Shown here: positions 44,620 to 54,620 of the stretch, one piece after another
Layout of the letters: each line of letters begins with the position of its first letter
How positions within the stretch are numbered: the stretch's first letter is position 1
DNA from: Octadecabacter algicola
GTDB lineage: Bacteria; Pseudomonadota; Alphaproteobacteria; Rhodobacterales; Rhodobacteraceae
Direction of reading: 5' to 3'
DNA: 64,000 bases
NCBI RefSeq assembly: GCF_021532625.1
Contig: NZ_JAKGAR010000002.1
Location: 744,001-808,000 of the forward strand
Position numbers and translations under genes: made by a program
The notes under the pieces: generated by a model
What the model saw: the letters and a program-made list of their open reading frames with translations, nothing else
The model's database searches: none
What the model was told of the DNA's origin: nothing

Positions 44620-45335
44620 CAAACGACCATTAACGCTTCGACGAGCACCTCAACGCCAGAGTCACGCAGTGCGTCGATGACCAGTTGTTGGTCTTCGTTT
44701 AGTGACCATTGAGAAACAGATATCTGACGTAGTTTTGGCATACTGCGCAGGACAGACAAATCGTTTGGCAGCGCCGCATCCACAAGGTCCAATCGCTCAA
44801 TCGACGGGTGATTGCGCAATCCTGAAAAGGACGTCACCTCGGCGCGTTCTAGGTTCAGATTTTTAAGAGAGCGCAGATCTCTTACGAATAAAAGATCGCC
44901 AACAGCGTTTGCTCCGATGGCAAGTTCTTCTAGGTTTTGCAGCTGTCCGATTGGGCTAAAGTCTTCGACCGATAGGCCTTGCACATGCAAAAGACGCAGG
45001 TTCGGGAAATTGCCAAGGCTGCCGAGGTCGGTCACTTGAGTCATCCCGATGTGGAGTTCATTCAATTGTGACATAGTGGCGATGTCCGACAAGCCATCGA
45101 AGTCGGTGTAACTTGTCATGAATGCCGTTACGTGGCCCATTTGGGCAACAGGGGTGTAATCTTCGACCAATTGACTGTCGAGGTTCAGCCGACCGCACTC
45201 GGACCGCACGCAGTCGTCCATGACCGTCCGTCCTAGTAAGAGCCGTTCTTCTCTTGTTGTGACCTGAGGGCCGGGATCGGTCATTTGGCAAGATGACAAT
45301 ACGGCGAAGGCGACTGTTAAAGGGATCATGCGCAT
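44616..45335 (-). CDS. Leucine-rich-repeat lipoprotein
   Basis: A 239-residue protein with a signal peptide and lipobox (FAVLSSC, Cys16) and about six leucine-rich repeats between residues 75 and 210, for example LNELHIGMTQVTDLGSL, LRLLHVQGLSVEDFSPI and LKNLNLERAEVTSF. The repeats resemble the 21-23 residue type of bacterial surface proteins. It should be anchored in the outer membrane or periplasm and bind a protein partner. It stands alone, converging with soxG. Confidence 0.75.
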   Translation of the reverse strand: MRMIPLTVAFAVLSSCQMTDPGPQVTTREERLLLGRTVMDDCVRSECGRLNLDSQLVEDYTPVAQMGHVTAFMTSYTDFDGLSDIATMSQLNELHIGMTQVTDLGSLGNFPNLRLLHVQGLSVEDFSPIGQLQNLEELAIGANAVGDLLFVRDLRSLKNLNLERAEVTSFSGLRNHPSIERLDLVDAALPNDLSVLRSMPKLRQISVSQWSLNEDQQLVIDALRDSGVEVLVEALMVVC

Positions 45336-45447
45336 TTGAAAAAGCTTTCTTTCTTACAAGGACCTCAGCATGGCCGCCAACAGCGGCCCTTACAAGTCCG
45401 GCACAGTTTACGGGCATGAAATAGCAGGCGAGTGCTGAGGTTTTTTA

Positions 45448-45467
45448 TTGATTGACGAGTCAATTAA
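45448..45467. promoter_or_regulatory. Candidate BetI operator
   Basis: An inverted repeat TTGATTGAC-GA-GTCAATTAA with one mismatch, 43 bases upstream of betI. It resembles the BetI-type pattern (TTGA..TCAA palindromes) known from bet promoters. It fits choline-responsive repression by BetI of its own operon. Confidence 0.6.
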
Positions 45468-45509
45468 AAATAATTTACCGTCCTGAGAGTACAAAGACTT
45501 GGGGGCGGC

Positions 45510-46079
45510 ATGCCGAAACTTGGAATGGAACCGATCCGGCGTGCTGCTTTGGTGCAGGCGACAATTGATGTGATCGGTGCGCAAGGGTCGCTCGACGTCA
45601 CTGTAAGCCAGATCGCCAAAGAGGCGGGGATGTCTTCGGCTTTGGCTCATCACTATTTTGGTGGAAAGGATCAAATCTTTCTCGCTGCGATGCGTCACAT
45701 CTTACGTGATTTCGGGGCCGAAGTACGCAGCAAGCTGCGTGGGGCCAATACCCCGCGCGCCCGCGCCGAGGCCTTGATTTCTGCCAATTTCGCGCCGTCC
45801 TGTTTTGATCCGGCGACGGTGAGCGCTTGGATGACCCTTTATGCGCAGGCGACAACGCAGCCGGAAATGCATCGCTTGTTGCGGCTGTACCAGCAGCGGT
45901 TGCTGTCAAACCTGACCCATGCGCTGCGTCCGTTGTCGTCGACACCTGTTGAGGACGCCGAAACGTTGTCGGCCTTAATCGATGGGTTGTATTTACGTGC
46001 GGCTCTCGCCCAAACCAGTGACCCGAAACACGTTGAGGCTACCGCACTACGTGCCCTTGAACGTCTTACAGGAGCTTGA
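45510..46079 (+). CDS. betI: Choline-responsive repressor BetI
   Basis: A 189-residue TetR-family regulator. The N-terminal helix-turn-helix (residues about 20-55: GSLDVTVSQIAKEAGMSSALAHHYFG) matches BetI. It is first in betI-betC-betB-betA and probably represses the operon until choline is present, acting at the palindrome upstream. The stop precedes the betC start by two bases. Confidence 0.94.
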   Translation: MPKLGMEPIRRAALVQATIDVIGAQGSLDVTVSQIAKEAGMSSALAHHYFGGKDQIFLAAMRHILRDFGAEVRSKLRGANTPRARAEALISANFAPSCFDPATVSAWMTLYAQATTQPEMHRLLRLYQQRLLSNLTHALRPLSSTPVEDAETLSALIDGLYLRAALAQTSDPKHVEATALRALERLTGA

Positions 46080-46081
46080 TC

Positions 46082-47590
46082 ATGAGCAAGCAGAATATTC
46101 TTATCATTATGGTCGATCAGCTGAACGGAACCTTGTTTCCAGATGGCCCGGCCGATTGGTTGCATGCCCCGAACCTGAAGAAACTGGCCGCCAAATCCGC
46201 CCGTTTCAAGAATGCCTATACCGCGTCACCTTTGTGCGCGCCGGGGCGGGCGTCGTTTATGTCGGGGCAACTGCCGTCTCGTACACAGGTCTATGACAAT
46301 GCGGCTGAATTTGCGTCGTCTATCCCGACCTATGCGCATCATCTGCGCCGTGCGGGGTACCAAACCTGCCTGTCCGGAAAGATGCATTTTGTCGGACCAG
46401 ATCAGCTGCACGGGTTCGAAGAACGGCTCACCACAGACATCTATCCACCTGACTTTGGCTGGACGCCGGATTACCGCAAACCGGGTGAGCGTATCGATTG
46501 GTGGTATCACAATATGGGGTCGGTTACAGGGGCAGGTGTTGCCGAAATTACCAACCAAATGGAATACGACGACGAGGTTTGTTACAACGCAACCCGTAAG
46601 ATTTATGATCTCGCGCGGGGGCATGATGCCCGCCCGTGGTGCCTGACCGTTTCGTTCACCCATCCGCACGACCCTTATGTGGCCCGCAAGAAATACTGGG
46701 ACCTCTATGAGGATTGCGACCACCTGCTGCCCGAGATTGGCCCGATCCCCTACAAGGATCAAGATGCCCACTCCCAGCGCATACTCGACGCGAACGATCA
46801 CGAGAATTTCGAGATTACAGAAGAACAAGTGCGCCGTGCGCGCCGTGCCTACTTCGCCAATATTTCCTATCTGGATGATAAAATTGGTGAGGTTTTACAA
46901 ACGCTTGAAGACACCCGCCAAGAGGCGACAATCCTGTTTGTGGCTGATCACGGCGATATGCTGGGTGAACGTGGGCTTTGGTTCAAGATGTCATTTTATG
47001 AGGGATCTGCGCGGGTGCCTTTGATGGTCTGTGGCCCGGACGTCCCTGCGGGTTCAATCGATACGCCTGTGTCCAATATCGATGTGACGCCAACGCTGTG
47101 TGATCTTGCGGGTGTGTCCATGGAGGAAGTCATGCCATGGACCGAAGGCATGTCTCTTGTGCCATTGGCAAATGGCGTTGAACGGAGCGAACCGGTGGCA
47201 ATGGAATACGCCGCCGAAGGGTCATATGCCCCATTGGTTTGCCTACGATATGGGAAATGGAAATACACGCGCTGTGCGCTCGACCCAGATCAACTATTTG
47301 ATATTGAGACTGACCCACATGAGTTAAACAACCTTGCGGATGTTGCTAAACATCAAGGCACTTTAGACCAATTGCGCGCGAAATCCGAAGCACGCTGGGA
47401 TCTTAATGCCTTTGACGCGGCCGTTCGCGAAAGCCAGGCCCGTCGTTGGGTCGTTTATGAGGCTTTGCGCAACGGCGACTATTACCCATGGGACCACCAG
47501 CCTCTGCAAAAAGCGTCTGAACGCTACATGCGCAATCACATGGACCTAAATGTTCTTGAAGAAAATCAACGCTTTCCCCGCGGAGAATAA
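46082..47590 (+). CDS. betC: Choline sulfatase
   Basis: A 502-residue sulfatase. The formylglycine-forming Cys52 sits in CAPGRASFMSG (C-x-P-x-R), and metal-binding Asp11-Asp-type and Asp-His residues occur in MVDQLNG and VADHGDMLGE. It hydrolyses choline-O-sulfate to choline and sulfate. The ATG at 46082 follows AGGAG; a TTG two codons earlier overlaps betI and is less likely. A formylglycine-generating or anaerobic maturase is needed and is not seen here. Confidence 0.95.
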   Translation: MSKQNILIIMVDQLNGTLFPDGPADWLHAPNLKKLAAKSARFKNAYTASPLCAPGRASFMSGQLPSRTQVYDNAAEFASSIPTYAHHLRRAGYQTCLSGKMHFVGPDQLHGFEERLTTDIYPPDFGWTPDYRKPGERIDWWYHNMGSVTGAGVAEITNQMEYDDEVCYNATRKIYDLARGHDARPWCLTVSFTHPHDPYVARKKYWDLYEDCDHLLPEIGPIPYKDQDAHSQRILDANDHENFEITEEQVRRARRAYFANISYLDDKIGEVLQTLEDTRQEATILFVADHGDMLGERGLWFKMSFYEGSARVPLMVCGPDVPAGSIDTPVSNIDVTPTLCDLAGVSMEEVMPWTEGMSLVPLANGVERSEPVAMEYAAEGSYAPLVCLRYGKWKYTRCALDPDQLFDIETDPHELNNLADVAKHQGTLDQLRAKSEARWDLNAFDAAVRESQARRWVVYEALRNGDYYPWDHQPLQKASERYMRNHMDLNVLEENQRFPRGE

Positions 47591-47593
47591 AAT

Positions 47594-49051
47594 ATGCCTT
47601 ATGATATCCAACCGACTGCCAGCCACTTCATCGACGGCCAATATGTAGAAGACACAGCAGGAACGCCGATCCCCGTGATTTGCCCCGTATCCGAGGAACA
47701 AATCGCGCAAGTGCATGCCGCGACCCCAGCGATCATTGAACTGGCCTTGAACGCTGCAAAACGCGCCCAAAAAGCATGGGCTGCAATGAGCGGTACCGAG
47801 CGTGGCCGCGTGCTGCGTCGTGCAGCCGACATCATTCGTGAGCGTAATCGCGATCTCAGTATTCTGGAAACCAACGACACAGGCAAACCGCTGCAGGAAA
47901 CGCTTGTTGCAGACGCCACATCTGCGGCGGATGCTTTGGAATATTTTGGCGGTCTAGCGGGTGCCCTAACCGGAGAGCACATCCAGTTGGGTGATGATTT
48001 TGTATATACCCGCCGCGAAGCGCTGGGCGTTTGTGTCGGCATTGGAGCGTGGAACTACCCGACGCAAATTGCTGCTTGGAAAGGGGCACCTGCTTTGGCC
48101 TGCGGTAATTCGATGATCTTTAAGCCATCAGAAATGACGCCGCTTTGCGCCTTAAAGGTTGCCGAAATCCTGCACGAGGCCGGCGCGCCCGCAGGCATTT
48201 ATAATGTCGTTCAGGGTATGGGCGATGTTGGGGCCGCGCTTATCACCGACCCGCGCGTTGACAAGGTTTCGCTGACAGGATCGGTTCCGACGGGTCGCAA
48301 GGTATACGCCGCAGCGGCAGAAGGTATTCGCCATGTCACAATGGAATTGGGCGGCAAATCCCCCATCGTGATTTTCGATGATGCGAATTTAGAAGACGCC
48401 GTTTCTGGTGCGATTTTGGGCAACTTCTACAGTTCTGGTCAGGTCTGTTCCAACGGGACGCGGGTTTTCGTTCAGAGCGGGATCAAGGAGGCGTTTTTGA
48501 AACGGCTGACCGAACGCTTAAAGGATGTCAAAATGGGCGACCCGTTGGATGAATCCGTGAACTTTGGGCCGATGGTGTCAGGGCGCCAGATGGAGATCGT
48601 GCAAGGGTTCATTGCCAAAGGGCTAGAGCAAGGTGCGCGTCTGGTTGCGGGCGGCAAACGTGAGGGCACGCAGGGTTATTACCTGCAGCCCACTGTTTTT
48701 GCAGACGTAACAGATGACATGATAATCGCCACGGATGAGATTTTCGGCCCCGTGCTCAGCGTGCTGGACTTTGATGACGAAGCCGATGTGCTGGAACGCG
48801 CGAATGCCACGGACTTTGGGCTTGCGGCGGGTGTCTTTACCCAAGACCTGACACGCGCGCACCGCATGGTCGCAGGGTTTGAGGCGGGAACAACTTACAT
48901 CAACACCTATAACCTTGCCCCTGTTGAGGCTCCGTTTGGCGGCACAAAACTGTCGGGCGTTGGCCGCGAAAACTCTAAAGCGGCGATCGAGCATTATAGC
49001 CAAATGAAATCGGTCTACGTTGGAATGGGCCCAGTTGAGGCGCCGTTCTAA
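47594..49051 (+). CDS. betB: Betaine aldehyde dehydrogenase
   Basis: A 485-residue aldehyde dehydrogenase. The catalytic Glu is in MELGGKSP and the nucleophile Cys in [11 protein letters not shown]. The NAD+ motif [10 protein letters not shown] is present. It oxidises betaine aldehyde to glycine betaine. It begins 3 bases after betC, and betA starts immediately after its stop codon. Confidence 0.96.
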   Translation: MPYDIQPTASHFIDGQYVEDTAGTPIPVICPVSEEQIAQVHAATPAIIELALNAAKRAQKAWAAMSGTERGRVLRRAADIIRERNRDLSILETNDTGKPLQETLVADATSAADALEYFGGLAGALTGEHIQLGDDFVYTRREALGVCVGIGAWNYPTQIAAWKGAPALACGNSMIFKPSEMTPLCALKVAEILHEAGAPAGIYNVVQGMGDVGAALITDPRVDKVSLTGSVPTGRKVYAAAAEGIRHVTMELGGKSPIVIFDDANLEDAVSGAILGNFYSSGQVCSNGTRVFVQSGIKEAFLKRLTERLKDVKMGDPLDESVNFGPMVSGRQMEIVQGFIAKGLEQGARLVAGGKREGTQGYYLQPTVFADVTDDMIIATDEIFGPVLSVLDFDDEADVLERANATDFGLAAGVFTQDLTRAHRMVAGFEAGTTYINTYNLAPVEAPFGGTKLSGVGRENSKAAIEHYSQMKSVYVGMGPVEAPF

Positions 49052-50695
49052 ATGCAAGCAGATTACGTCATAATCGGAGCGGGCAGCGCTGGCTGTACGA
49101 TGGCCTATCGGCTGACCGAGGCGGGCAAGTCCGTCATCGTGATTGAGACGGGCGGGAGTGACATCGGCCCACTTATCAATATGCCAGCTGCGCTGTCTTA
49201 TCCGATGAACATGAGCCTGTATGATTGGGGGTATCGGTCTGAACCCGAACCAAATCTGGACGGACGTGAGTTGGCCTGTCCACGGGGCAAAGTGGTCGGC
49301 GGATCGAGTTCGATCAATGGCATGATCTATGTGCGCGGCCATGCCCGCGACTATGATCATTGGGCGGATCAAGGTGCGGATGGCTGGGCGTATGCCGATG
49401 TACTGCCCTACTTCAAACGTATGGAAGATTGGCACTCAGGCGGTCGCGGTGGTGATCCTGCATGGCGCGGTAAAGGTGGCCCGTTGCATGTCACCCGAGG
49501 GCCTGGAACGAACCCGCTAACCCGTGCGTTCATTAAGGCTGGCGGGCAAGCGGGCTACCAGTTGACCTCCGATTACAATGGTGAGCAACAAGAAGGGTTT
49601 GGCCCCTTTGATGCGACGATCTGGAAGGGCAAACGCTGGTCAGCTGCGTCCGCCTATTTGCGACCTGCACAGGCATCCGGAAAGTGTGAAGTTGTCCGCG
49701 GCACGGCGGCGCGTGTGATAATGAACGACGGTCGTGCAACGGGCGCGGCGTTGACCGACGGCCGAGAGGTAACGGCGCATAAGGAAGTCATCATCGCAGC
49801 CTCGGCGATCAATTCGCCCAAGCTTCTGATGTTGTCGGGGATCGGACCGGCGGAACATTTGGCCGAACATGGAATTGAGTTGGTGGCTGACCGTGCTGGG
49901 GTCGGTCAAAACCTACAGGATCACCTTGAACTATACGTGCAAATGGCCGCAAAGGGGCGTCATAGCCTTTACAAATACTGGCCAATCTTACGCAAAGCCA
50001 TGGTCGGGGCGCGGTGGTTCTTTACAAAAACAGGTGTCGGCGCGTCCAATCAGTTCGAAGCCGCAGGGTTTATCCGATCAAAGGCTGGATTAGACTATCC
50101 TGACATTCAGTTTCACTTCCTTCCGATCGCTGTGCGCTATGATGGTGGGGGCGCGCGCGAAGGGTATCAGGCGCACGTTGGGCCGATGCGTTCAAAATCA
50201 CGGGGCGAGGTAACGTTGAACTCAGCGGACCCCGACACCGCGCCTCGGATATTCTTTAACTACATGTCGCATCCGGATGACTGGGATGAATTTCGCAACT
50301 GTATTCGCCTGACCCGAGAAATTTTCGGCCAAGATGCTTTTGCGCCATATCGGGGCGATGAATTGATCCCTGGTGTGGACGCGCAAAGCGATGAAGCGTT
50401 GGATGCAGTTATCCGCGAACATGTCGAAAGCGCTTATCATCCCTGTGGCACTTGCAAAATGGGCCGCGCGGATGATCCGATGGCGGTAGTTGACCCAGAA
50501 GGGCGGGTCATTGGTGTTCAAAACCTACGGGTCGCCGACAGTTCAATCTTTCCGCGCATCACCAACGGGAACCTGAATGCGCCGTCGATCATGGTGGGTG
50601 AGAAAATGGCCGATCACATCTTGGGCAAGGCTCCTTTGCCACCTGCGAATGATGAACCGTGGCTGCACCCAAATTGGCAGACCGAGCAACGTTAA
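49052..50695 (+). CDS. betA: Choline dehydrogenase
   Basis: A 547-residue FAD-dependent GMC oxidoreductase. The N-terminal [17 protein letters not shown] binds [17 protein letters not shown] and the catalytic-site region [10 protein letters not shown] are intact. It oxidises choline to betaine aldehyde at the membrane. It starts directly after the betB stop codon. With betB and betC it turns choline-O-sulfate into glycine betaine. Confidence 0.96.
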   Translation: MQADYVIIGAGSAGCTMAYRLTEAGKSVIVIETGGSDIGPLINMPAALSYPMNMSLYDWGYRSEPEPNLDGRELACPRGKVVGGSSSINGMIYVRGHARDYDHWADQGADGWAYADVLPYFKRMEDWHSGGRGGDPAWRGKGGPLHVTRGPGTNPLTRAFIKAGGQAGYQLTSDYNGEQQEGFGPFDATIWKGKRWSAASAYLRPAQASGKCEVVRGTAARVIMNDGRATGAALTDGREVTAHKEVIIAASAINSPKLLMLSGIGPAEHLAEHGIELVADRAGVGQNLQDHLELYVQMAAKGRHSLYKYWPILRKAMVGARWFFTKTGVGASNQFEAAGFIRSKAGLDYPDIQFHFLPIAVRYDGGGAREGYQAHVGPMRSKSRGEVTLNSADPDTAPRIFFNYMSHPDDWDEFRNCIRLTREIFGQDAFAPYRGDELIPGVDAQSDEALDAVIREHVESAYHPCGTCKMGRADDPMAVVDPEGRVIGVQNLRVADSSIFPRITNGNLNAPSIMVGEKMADHILGKAPLPPANDEPWLHPNWQTEQR

Positions 50696-50749
50696 CCTGT
50701 TGTTTAGGAAGTACTTGCAAAGGCGCATCGAGACCCACTATGTAGTGGG

Positions 50750-51403
50750 ATGCTTCGAATAACCTACTTATTGTTGTGTCTCGCGACGCCATGTTTTGCC
50801 GATGTTCAGGGCCCTGTTCATGTCGTGGATGGGGATACTTTCCATGTTGGGGATGCCCGTGTGCGTCTGCATGGCATCGATGCGCCTGAGGTTGATCAGA
50901 CCTGTACCCATCCTCAACGGGGTGAATGGGCATGTGGTGCGTTTGTGCGTGACGAACTTCGGGACCGGTTCGAAGGACAGATCGCGACCTGTGAAGAAGT
51001 CGACGTTGATCGATACGGTCGCATCGTTGGGCGCTGTTTTATCGATGGGCGAAACGTGAACGAGATCATCGTCTCCGACGGCCTTGCCGAGGCGTATCGT
51101 CAATACTCGATGGATTATGATCTGGCGGAAAAGGCGGCTCAGGTGCGTGGGGTCGGGCTGTGGTCCAGCGATATGCAGACACCGGCGGAGTTTCGCGCCG
51201 AACAACGCACAGCGGGCGAAGGTTTCGTTTCCCCCAATTCTAGCTGCATCATTAAAGGTAATATATCGGGCTCGGGCCGGATCTATCACATGCCTCACAA
51301 CGGCGATTATGATAATACGCGCATTAATGAAGCCAACGGTGAGCGCTGGTTCTGTAGCGAGGCCGAGGCCCGCGCAGCTGGTTGGCGTGCAGCACGAAAT
51401 TAA
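50750..51403 (+). CDS. Secreted thermonuclease (SNase-like) family protein
   Basis: A 217-residue protein with a signal peptide (MLRITYLLLCLATPCFA) followed by a staphylococcal-nuclease-like domain: VVDGDTFHVG, VRLHGIDAPE and the later VDRYGRIVGRC hold catalytic-type Asp, Arg and Glu residues. The C-terminal about 50 residues (YHMPHNGDYDNTRI, WFCSEAEARAAGWR) form a small Cys-containing domain often found fused to such nucleases. It is probably periplasmic or secreted. It is not linked to the bet operon. Confidence 0.85.
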   Translation: MLRITYLLLCLATPCFADVQGPVHVVDGDTFHVGDARVRLHGIDAPEVDQTCTHPQRGEWACGAFVRDELRDRFEGQIATCEEVDVDRYGRIVGRCFIDGRNVNEIIVSDGLAEAYRQYSMDYDLAEKAAQVRGVGLWSSDMQTPAEFRAEQRTAGEGFVSPNSSCIIKGNISGSGRIYHMPHNGDYDNTRINEANGERWFCSEAEARAAGWRAARN

Positions 51404-51493
51404 TCCCAGAGATCGTTTTTCTTTGATCCAGATCAGAGTTGGTTTTCTTGATCCAGTCTAGCTTGGTTGAGAAACATACTGGAGGATTAAGAA

Positions 51494-51730
51494 ATGTCTC
51501 ACACACCACATGAACTGCATGCCGAGTTCCCTGAATTTGCCGACAAGATCAGCGCTTTGAAGCAATCAGACGCACATTTTGCCAAACTCAGCGACGCGTA
51601 TCACGAAGTGAACCGTGCCGTGCACCGCGCCGAAACTGACATTGAGCCGACAGATGACGCCCATATGCAGCAGATGCGCAAAGAGCGGATGAAGTTGAAA
51701 GACGAAATCTTTGCGGCGTTGAACGCTTAG
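51494..51730 (+). CDS. YdcH-like (DUF465) small protein
   Basis: A 78-residue, helix-rich charged protein with the family features FAKLSDAYHEVNRAVHRAE and MRKERMKLKDEIFAAL. DUF465 proteins are short coiled coils of unknown role. The ATG at 51494 has GGAGG upstream. The stop overlaps the convergent pccR stop by 4 bases. Confidence 0.85.
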   Translation: MSHTPHELHAEFPEFADKISALKQSDAHFAKLSDAYHEVNRAVHRAETDIEPTDDAHMQQMRKERMKLKDEIFAALNA

Positions 51731-53148
51731 TCAACCTGATACGGCAGCATGCCGCGCTCGTTCGGGTCGACTCTGAGTTGCCGTTCCAATGGTGGCACGG
51801 AGCGATGCGGGCAGGCGCGGCGTTCGCATATACGGCAAGAAATACCAATTGGTTCAAAGGCTTCTGCTTGATCTGTCATCATATGGTCAGCGTAAACCAA
51901 TGCGCCCGCGTGTTTTACTTCGCAGCCGAGTCCAATGGCATATCGCCGCGTCGGAGTCCCCCATGACCCGCCAGGTTTGCTGACATCACGCGCAAGGCAG
52001 AAATACCGCACGCCATCGGGCGTTTCAGCCAATTGTCGTAACCAACGACCGGGGGTTTCAAAGGCACCATGCACATTCCACAACGGACAAGCGCCACCAA
52101 ACCGCGCGAATTGCAGCGTCGTTGCTGAGTGCCGTTTGGTGATGGTGCCTGCAGGATCAACCCGCACAAAGAAAAACGGGATGCCTTTGGACCCCGGGCG
52201 CTGCAAGGTTGATAGGCGGTGGGCGACCTGTTCCAGTGAGGCACCGAACTGATCCGCCAATCGTTCCAGATCGTGGCGGGTGAATTGCGCGGCGGCCAAG
52301 AACGCGCCGTAAGGCATGAGTGCAGCACCGGCAAAGTAGTTTGCCAAACCGACCATCGCGATACTGCGGGCTTGGGGGGATTGGAATTTTGCGAAGTCCA
52401 AGGTCGCGTCCAACAGCTTGGCTTGCTTAATCAGGGCGACCTGTAAAAGCAGCTGAAACCGTTGGGTTGTCGGGGCCGCTTTGGTGGATAGGGTCAATGT
52501 CCGGCTGGCTGGATCATAGTAGCGAATGGCGTCAGAGCTGGGCGACGGATCGTCCTTTAGAACCACACGAACGCCGCTTTCGGCTAGGGCTTTGCGCGCA
52601 GCGGCTTCGATGTTTCCATCGTCATTTTCTGCGGCTTTGAGAGTAAAGCGTTCTGCCGCACGGTCCACGGCGTCGATGTAGTTGTCGCAGTAATGAAAGA
52701 AGTCCCGGACTTCTTCCCAAGGCGAGGGTTGAAGGCGGCTGTCTTCGCGGCCCAATGCCTCATCGAGCGAAGCAAGGCGCTCATGGGTTTGGCGGTAGGC
52801 ACTGTGTAAATCAAGAAAAGCGCGAGCGAGCGCTGGGGCGTTGGAAGCCGCGAGCCTGAGATCAGCAAGGGGCGGCGTCGGGCCGCTGAACACCGGATCG
52901 GCAAGCGCTTCGCGCATATCTCCGACCAAGCGGGCTTCGTCGCCGGATTGCAGTTCCGTGACGTCGAATCCGAATTCCTGCGCGAGGGCCAGTACAACGG
53001 TCGTTGATACGGGGCGGTTATTATTTTCCATCTGGTTAAGATAGGGCAGGGACACGCCAAGTTTCTCAGAGAAACCCTTTTGCGTGAGGCCAATACGACC
53101 GCGTAATTCGCGCAGTTTTGCGCCTGCATATAGTTTTTGTGCTGCCAT
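51727..53148 (-). CDS. pccR: Short-chain acyl-CoA-responsive regulator (PccR/ScfR family)
   Basis: A 473-residue regulator. An XRE helix-turn-helix is at residues about 9-65 (LRELRGRIGLTQKGFSEKLGV), then an IrrE/ImmA-like central region and the DUF2083 C-terminus with a cysteine-rich signature CRICERRACPHR. In Rhodobacter sphaeroides PccR controls propionyl-CoA carboxylase genes in response to propionyl-CoA and binds TTTGCAAA-type sites. Two such palindromes lie directly before this gene, and related sequences precede pccB. It is separated from pccB by an MFS gene. Confidence 0.88.
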   Translation of the reverse strand: MAAQKLYAGAKLRELRGRIGLTQKGFSEKLGVSLPYLNQMENNNRPVSTTVVLALAQEFGFDVTELQSGDEARLVGDMREALADPVFSGPTPPLADLRLAASNAPALARAFLDLHSAYRQTHERLASLDEALGREDSRLQPSPWEEVRDFFHYCDNYIDAVDRAAERFTLKAAENDDGNIEAAARKALAESGVRVVLKDDPSPSSDAIRYYDPASRTLTLSTKAAPTTQRFQLLLQVALIKQAKLLDATLDFAKFQSPQARSIAMVGLANYFAGAALMPYGAFLAAAQFTRHDLERLADQFGASLEQVAHRLSTLQRPGSKGIPFFFVRVDPAGTITKRHSATTLQFARFGGACPLWNVHGAFETPGRWLRQLAETPDGVRYFCLARDVSKPGGSWGTPTRRYAIGLGCEVKHAGALVYADHMMTDQAEAFEPIGISCRICERRACPHRSVPPLERQLRVDPNERGMLPYQVD

Positions 53149-53156
53149 GATCGCCC

Positions 53157-53187
53157 CTTTGCAAAGCAGTTAATAGACTTTGCAAAG
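53157..53187. promoter_or_regulatory. Paired CTTTGCAAAG sites upstream of pccR
   Basis: Two identical perfect 10-base palindromes CTTTGCAAAG at 53157-53166 and 53178-53187, 21 bases apart (two helical turns), in the 53-base gap before the pccR start. They match the TTTGCAAA half-site type of PccR and suggest autoregulation. Confidence 0.7.
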
Positions 53188-53201
53188 TCATGAGTCGAGA
53201 G

Positions 53202-54437
53202 TTAGAGGGTTTCGGCTCCGACACGACGCGCGCGCATGATCCCCCAAAGGGCACATACGACTGATGACATTGTGGTTAGGAGCATCAACACGATAAGAGG
53301 GCGCGCGCCTGTTTCTGGGCCAAGGACAAATCCAGCGATCACAGATAAAGCAGCGCCACCGCCGATCATGAATGCACCGCCAAGACCTGCTGCGGATCCC
53401 GCAAGTGCAGGGCGAACCGATAGCATCCCTGCATTTGCATTTGGCAAAAGGATGCCGTTGCCAAGCCCGATGAAAATCATAAACCCAAAGAAAACAAGAG
53501 GGTGAACAAGGCCAACAAGGTCACACATAAGTAAGAGAGCCATACCGACGGCGGTGATTGCGGCCCCAAATAGAACCATTCGGTTTACGCCAACACGTAT
53601 CGAAAACCGCCCCGACAACCCGTTGCCGACCAAATAGCCAATGGCGGGAGATCCGAAATAGATGCCTAGCTGAGACGCGTCGAGTTTGAATACTTCCGTA
53701 CCAACGAATGGCGCGCCGCCAAGGTATGCAAAGAAGGCACCGGATGAAAACGCGGCGGCCAAGCAATAGGCCCAAAACCGTTGGGAGGTCAGAAGGTCTG
53801 GGTATTCGCGGACTTGCGCTGCAAATCCGCCTTCGCGTTTGGTGAATGTTTCGCCCTGATCGAAGAAGCAAAGGATGAAGAGTAAGAAACCACTGGCTGC
53901 AAGTAGAAGGAACGACGCCTGCCAGCCAAAGACTTCATCCAAAAGGCCGCCCGCTGCGGGGCCTAACATCGGCACGATCGACATGCCCATTGTCACGTAT
54001 CCGATCATCGACGCGGCCTGATCTTGGCGTACCATGTCCCGCACGACCGCACGGCTGATTGCAAATGCCGTCGCGATTGCTGTTTGGAGCAAGCGACAAA
54101 TCAGAAATACCGTGAAGTTTGGCGCAAGCACGGCGCCGAGGCTGGCGAGCGTAAAGATCGCGACCGTTCCAAGCACAACCGGTCGGCGGCCAAAGCGGTC
54201 CGAAATTGGCCCAATCAGGATTTGGACGATGGCGGTTGTTGCCAGGTAAGCCGAAACCGACAGCTGGATTAGGCCATATTCAACGCCAAAATGCTCGGCC
54301 ATTGAGGGGAGCGAGGGCAGGAACACGTTCAACGACAATGCCCCGACGCCAGCCATGAGGATCAAGGTCGCGATATGGGGCGGTGTTGTGCGGTCCAGAA
54401 AACGGACAATCGGTGCTGTGCTTGCTGCATTTGACAT
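53202..54437 (-). CDS. Bcr/CflA family drug-resistance MFS transporter
   Basis: A 411-residue membrane protein with about 12 helices and the motif GPISDRFGRRPVVLG in the loop between helices 2 and 3, as in Bcr/CflA-type efflux proteins. The start region MSNAASTAPIVRFLDR fits. It is divergent from pccB, and its promoter region contains TTTGCA repeats, so it may be under PccR control. The exported compound is unknown. Confidence 0.87.
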   Translation of the reverse strand: MSNAASTAPIVRFLDRTTPPHIATLILMAGVGALSLNVFLPSLPSMAEHFGVEYGLIQLSVSAYLATTAIVQILIGPISDRFGRRPVVLGTVAIFTLASLGAVLAPNFTVFLICRLLQTAIATAFAISRAVVRDMVRQDQAASMIGYVTMGMSIVPMLGPAAGGLLDEVFGWQASFLLLAASGFLLFILCFFDQGETFTKREGGFAAQVREYPDLLTSQRFWAYCLAAAFSSGAFFAYLGGAPFVGTEVFKLDASQLGIYFGSPAIGYLVGNGLSGRFSIRVGVNRMVLFGAAITAVGMALLLMCDLVGLVHPLVFFGFMIFIGLGNGILLPNANAGMLSVRPALAGSAAGLGGAFMIGGGAALSVIAGFVLGPETGARPLIVLMLLTTMSSVVCALWGIMRARRVGAETL

Positions 54438-54501
54438 GATGAAAACCTATGCCTCTCCTTTGGAAAGGTCTATGGCTTCCGCAAGAAAGTCGAGATGATT
54501 G

Positions 54502-54557
54502 TTTTGCAGGTTTGCAATTTCGGCAGCTTGCTAATCACGAATTTTGCAAATTTGCGG
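54502..54557. promoter_or_regulatory. Repeated TTTTGCA..TTTGC boxes upstream of pccB
   Basis: Two similar 14-base blocks, TTTTGCAGGTTTGC (54502-54515) and TTTTGCAAATTTGC (54542-54555), exactly 40 bases apart, in the divergent gap of the MFS and pccB genes. Each has two TTTGC half-sites. They are candidate PccR targets for both promoters, though their internal spacing differs from the sites before pccR. Confidence 0.5.
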
Positions 54558-54620
54558 AATGAGACTCGGAACTCCCTCCGAAAGGAGTTAGTTTGTGCGT
54601 CAAATTAAAGGGGCAATTCC

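Noticed and set aside
48623-49435. A 270-codon open frame antisense to the betB-betA junction
   Set aside because: Shadow of two conserved genes, no domain visible.
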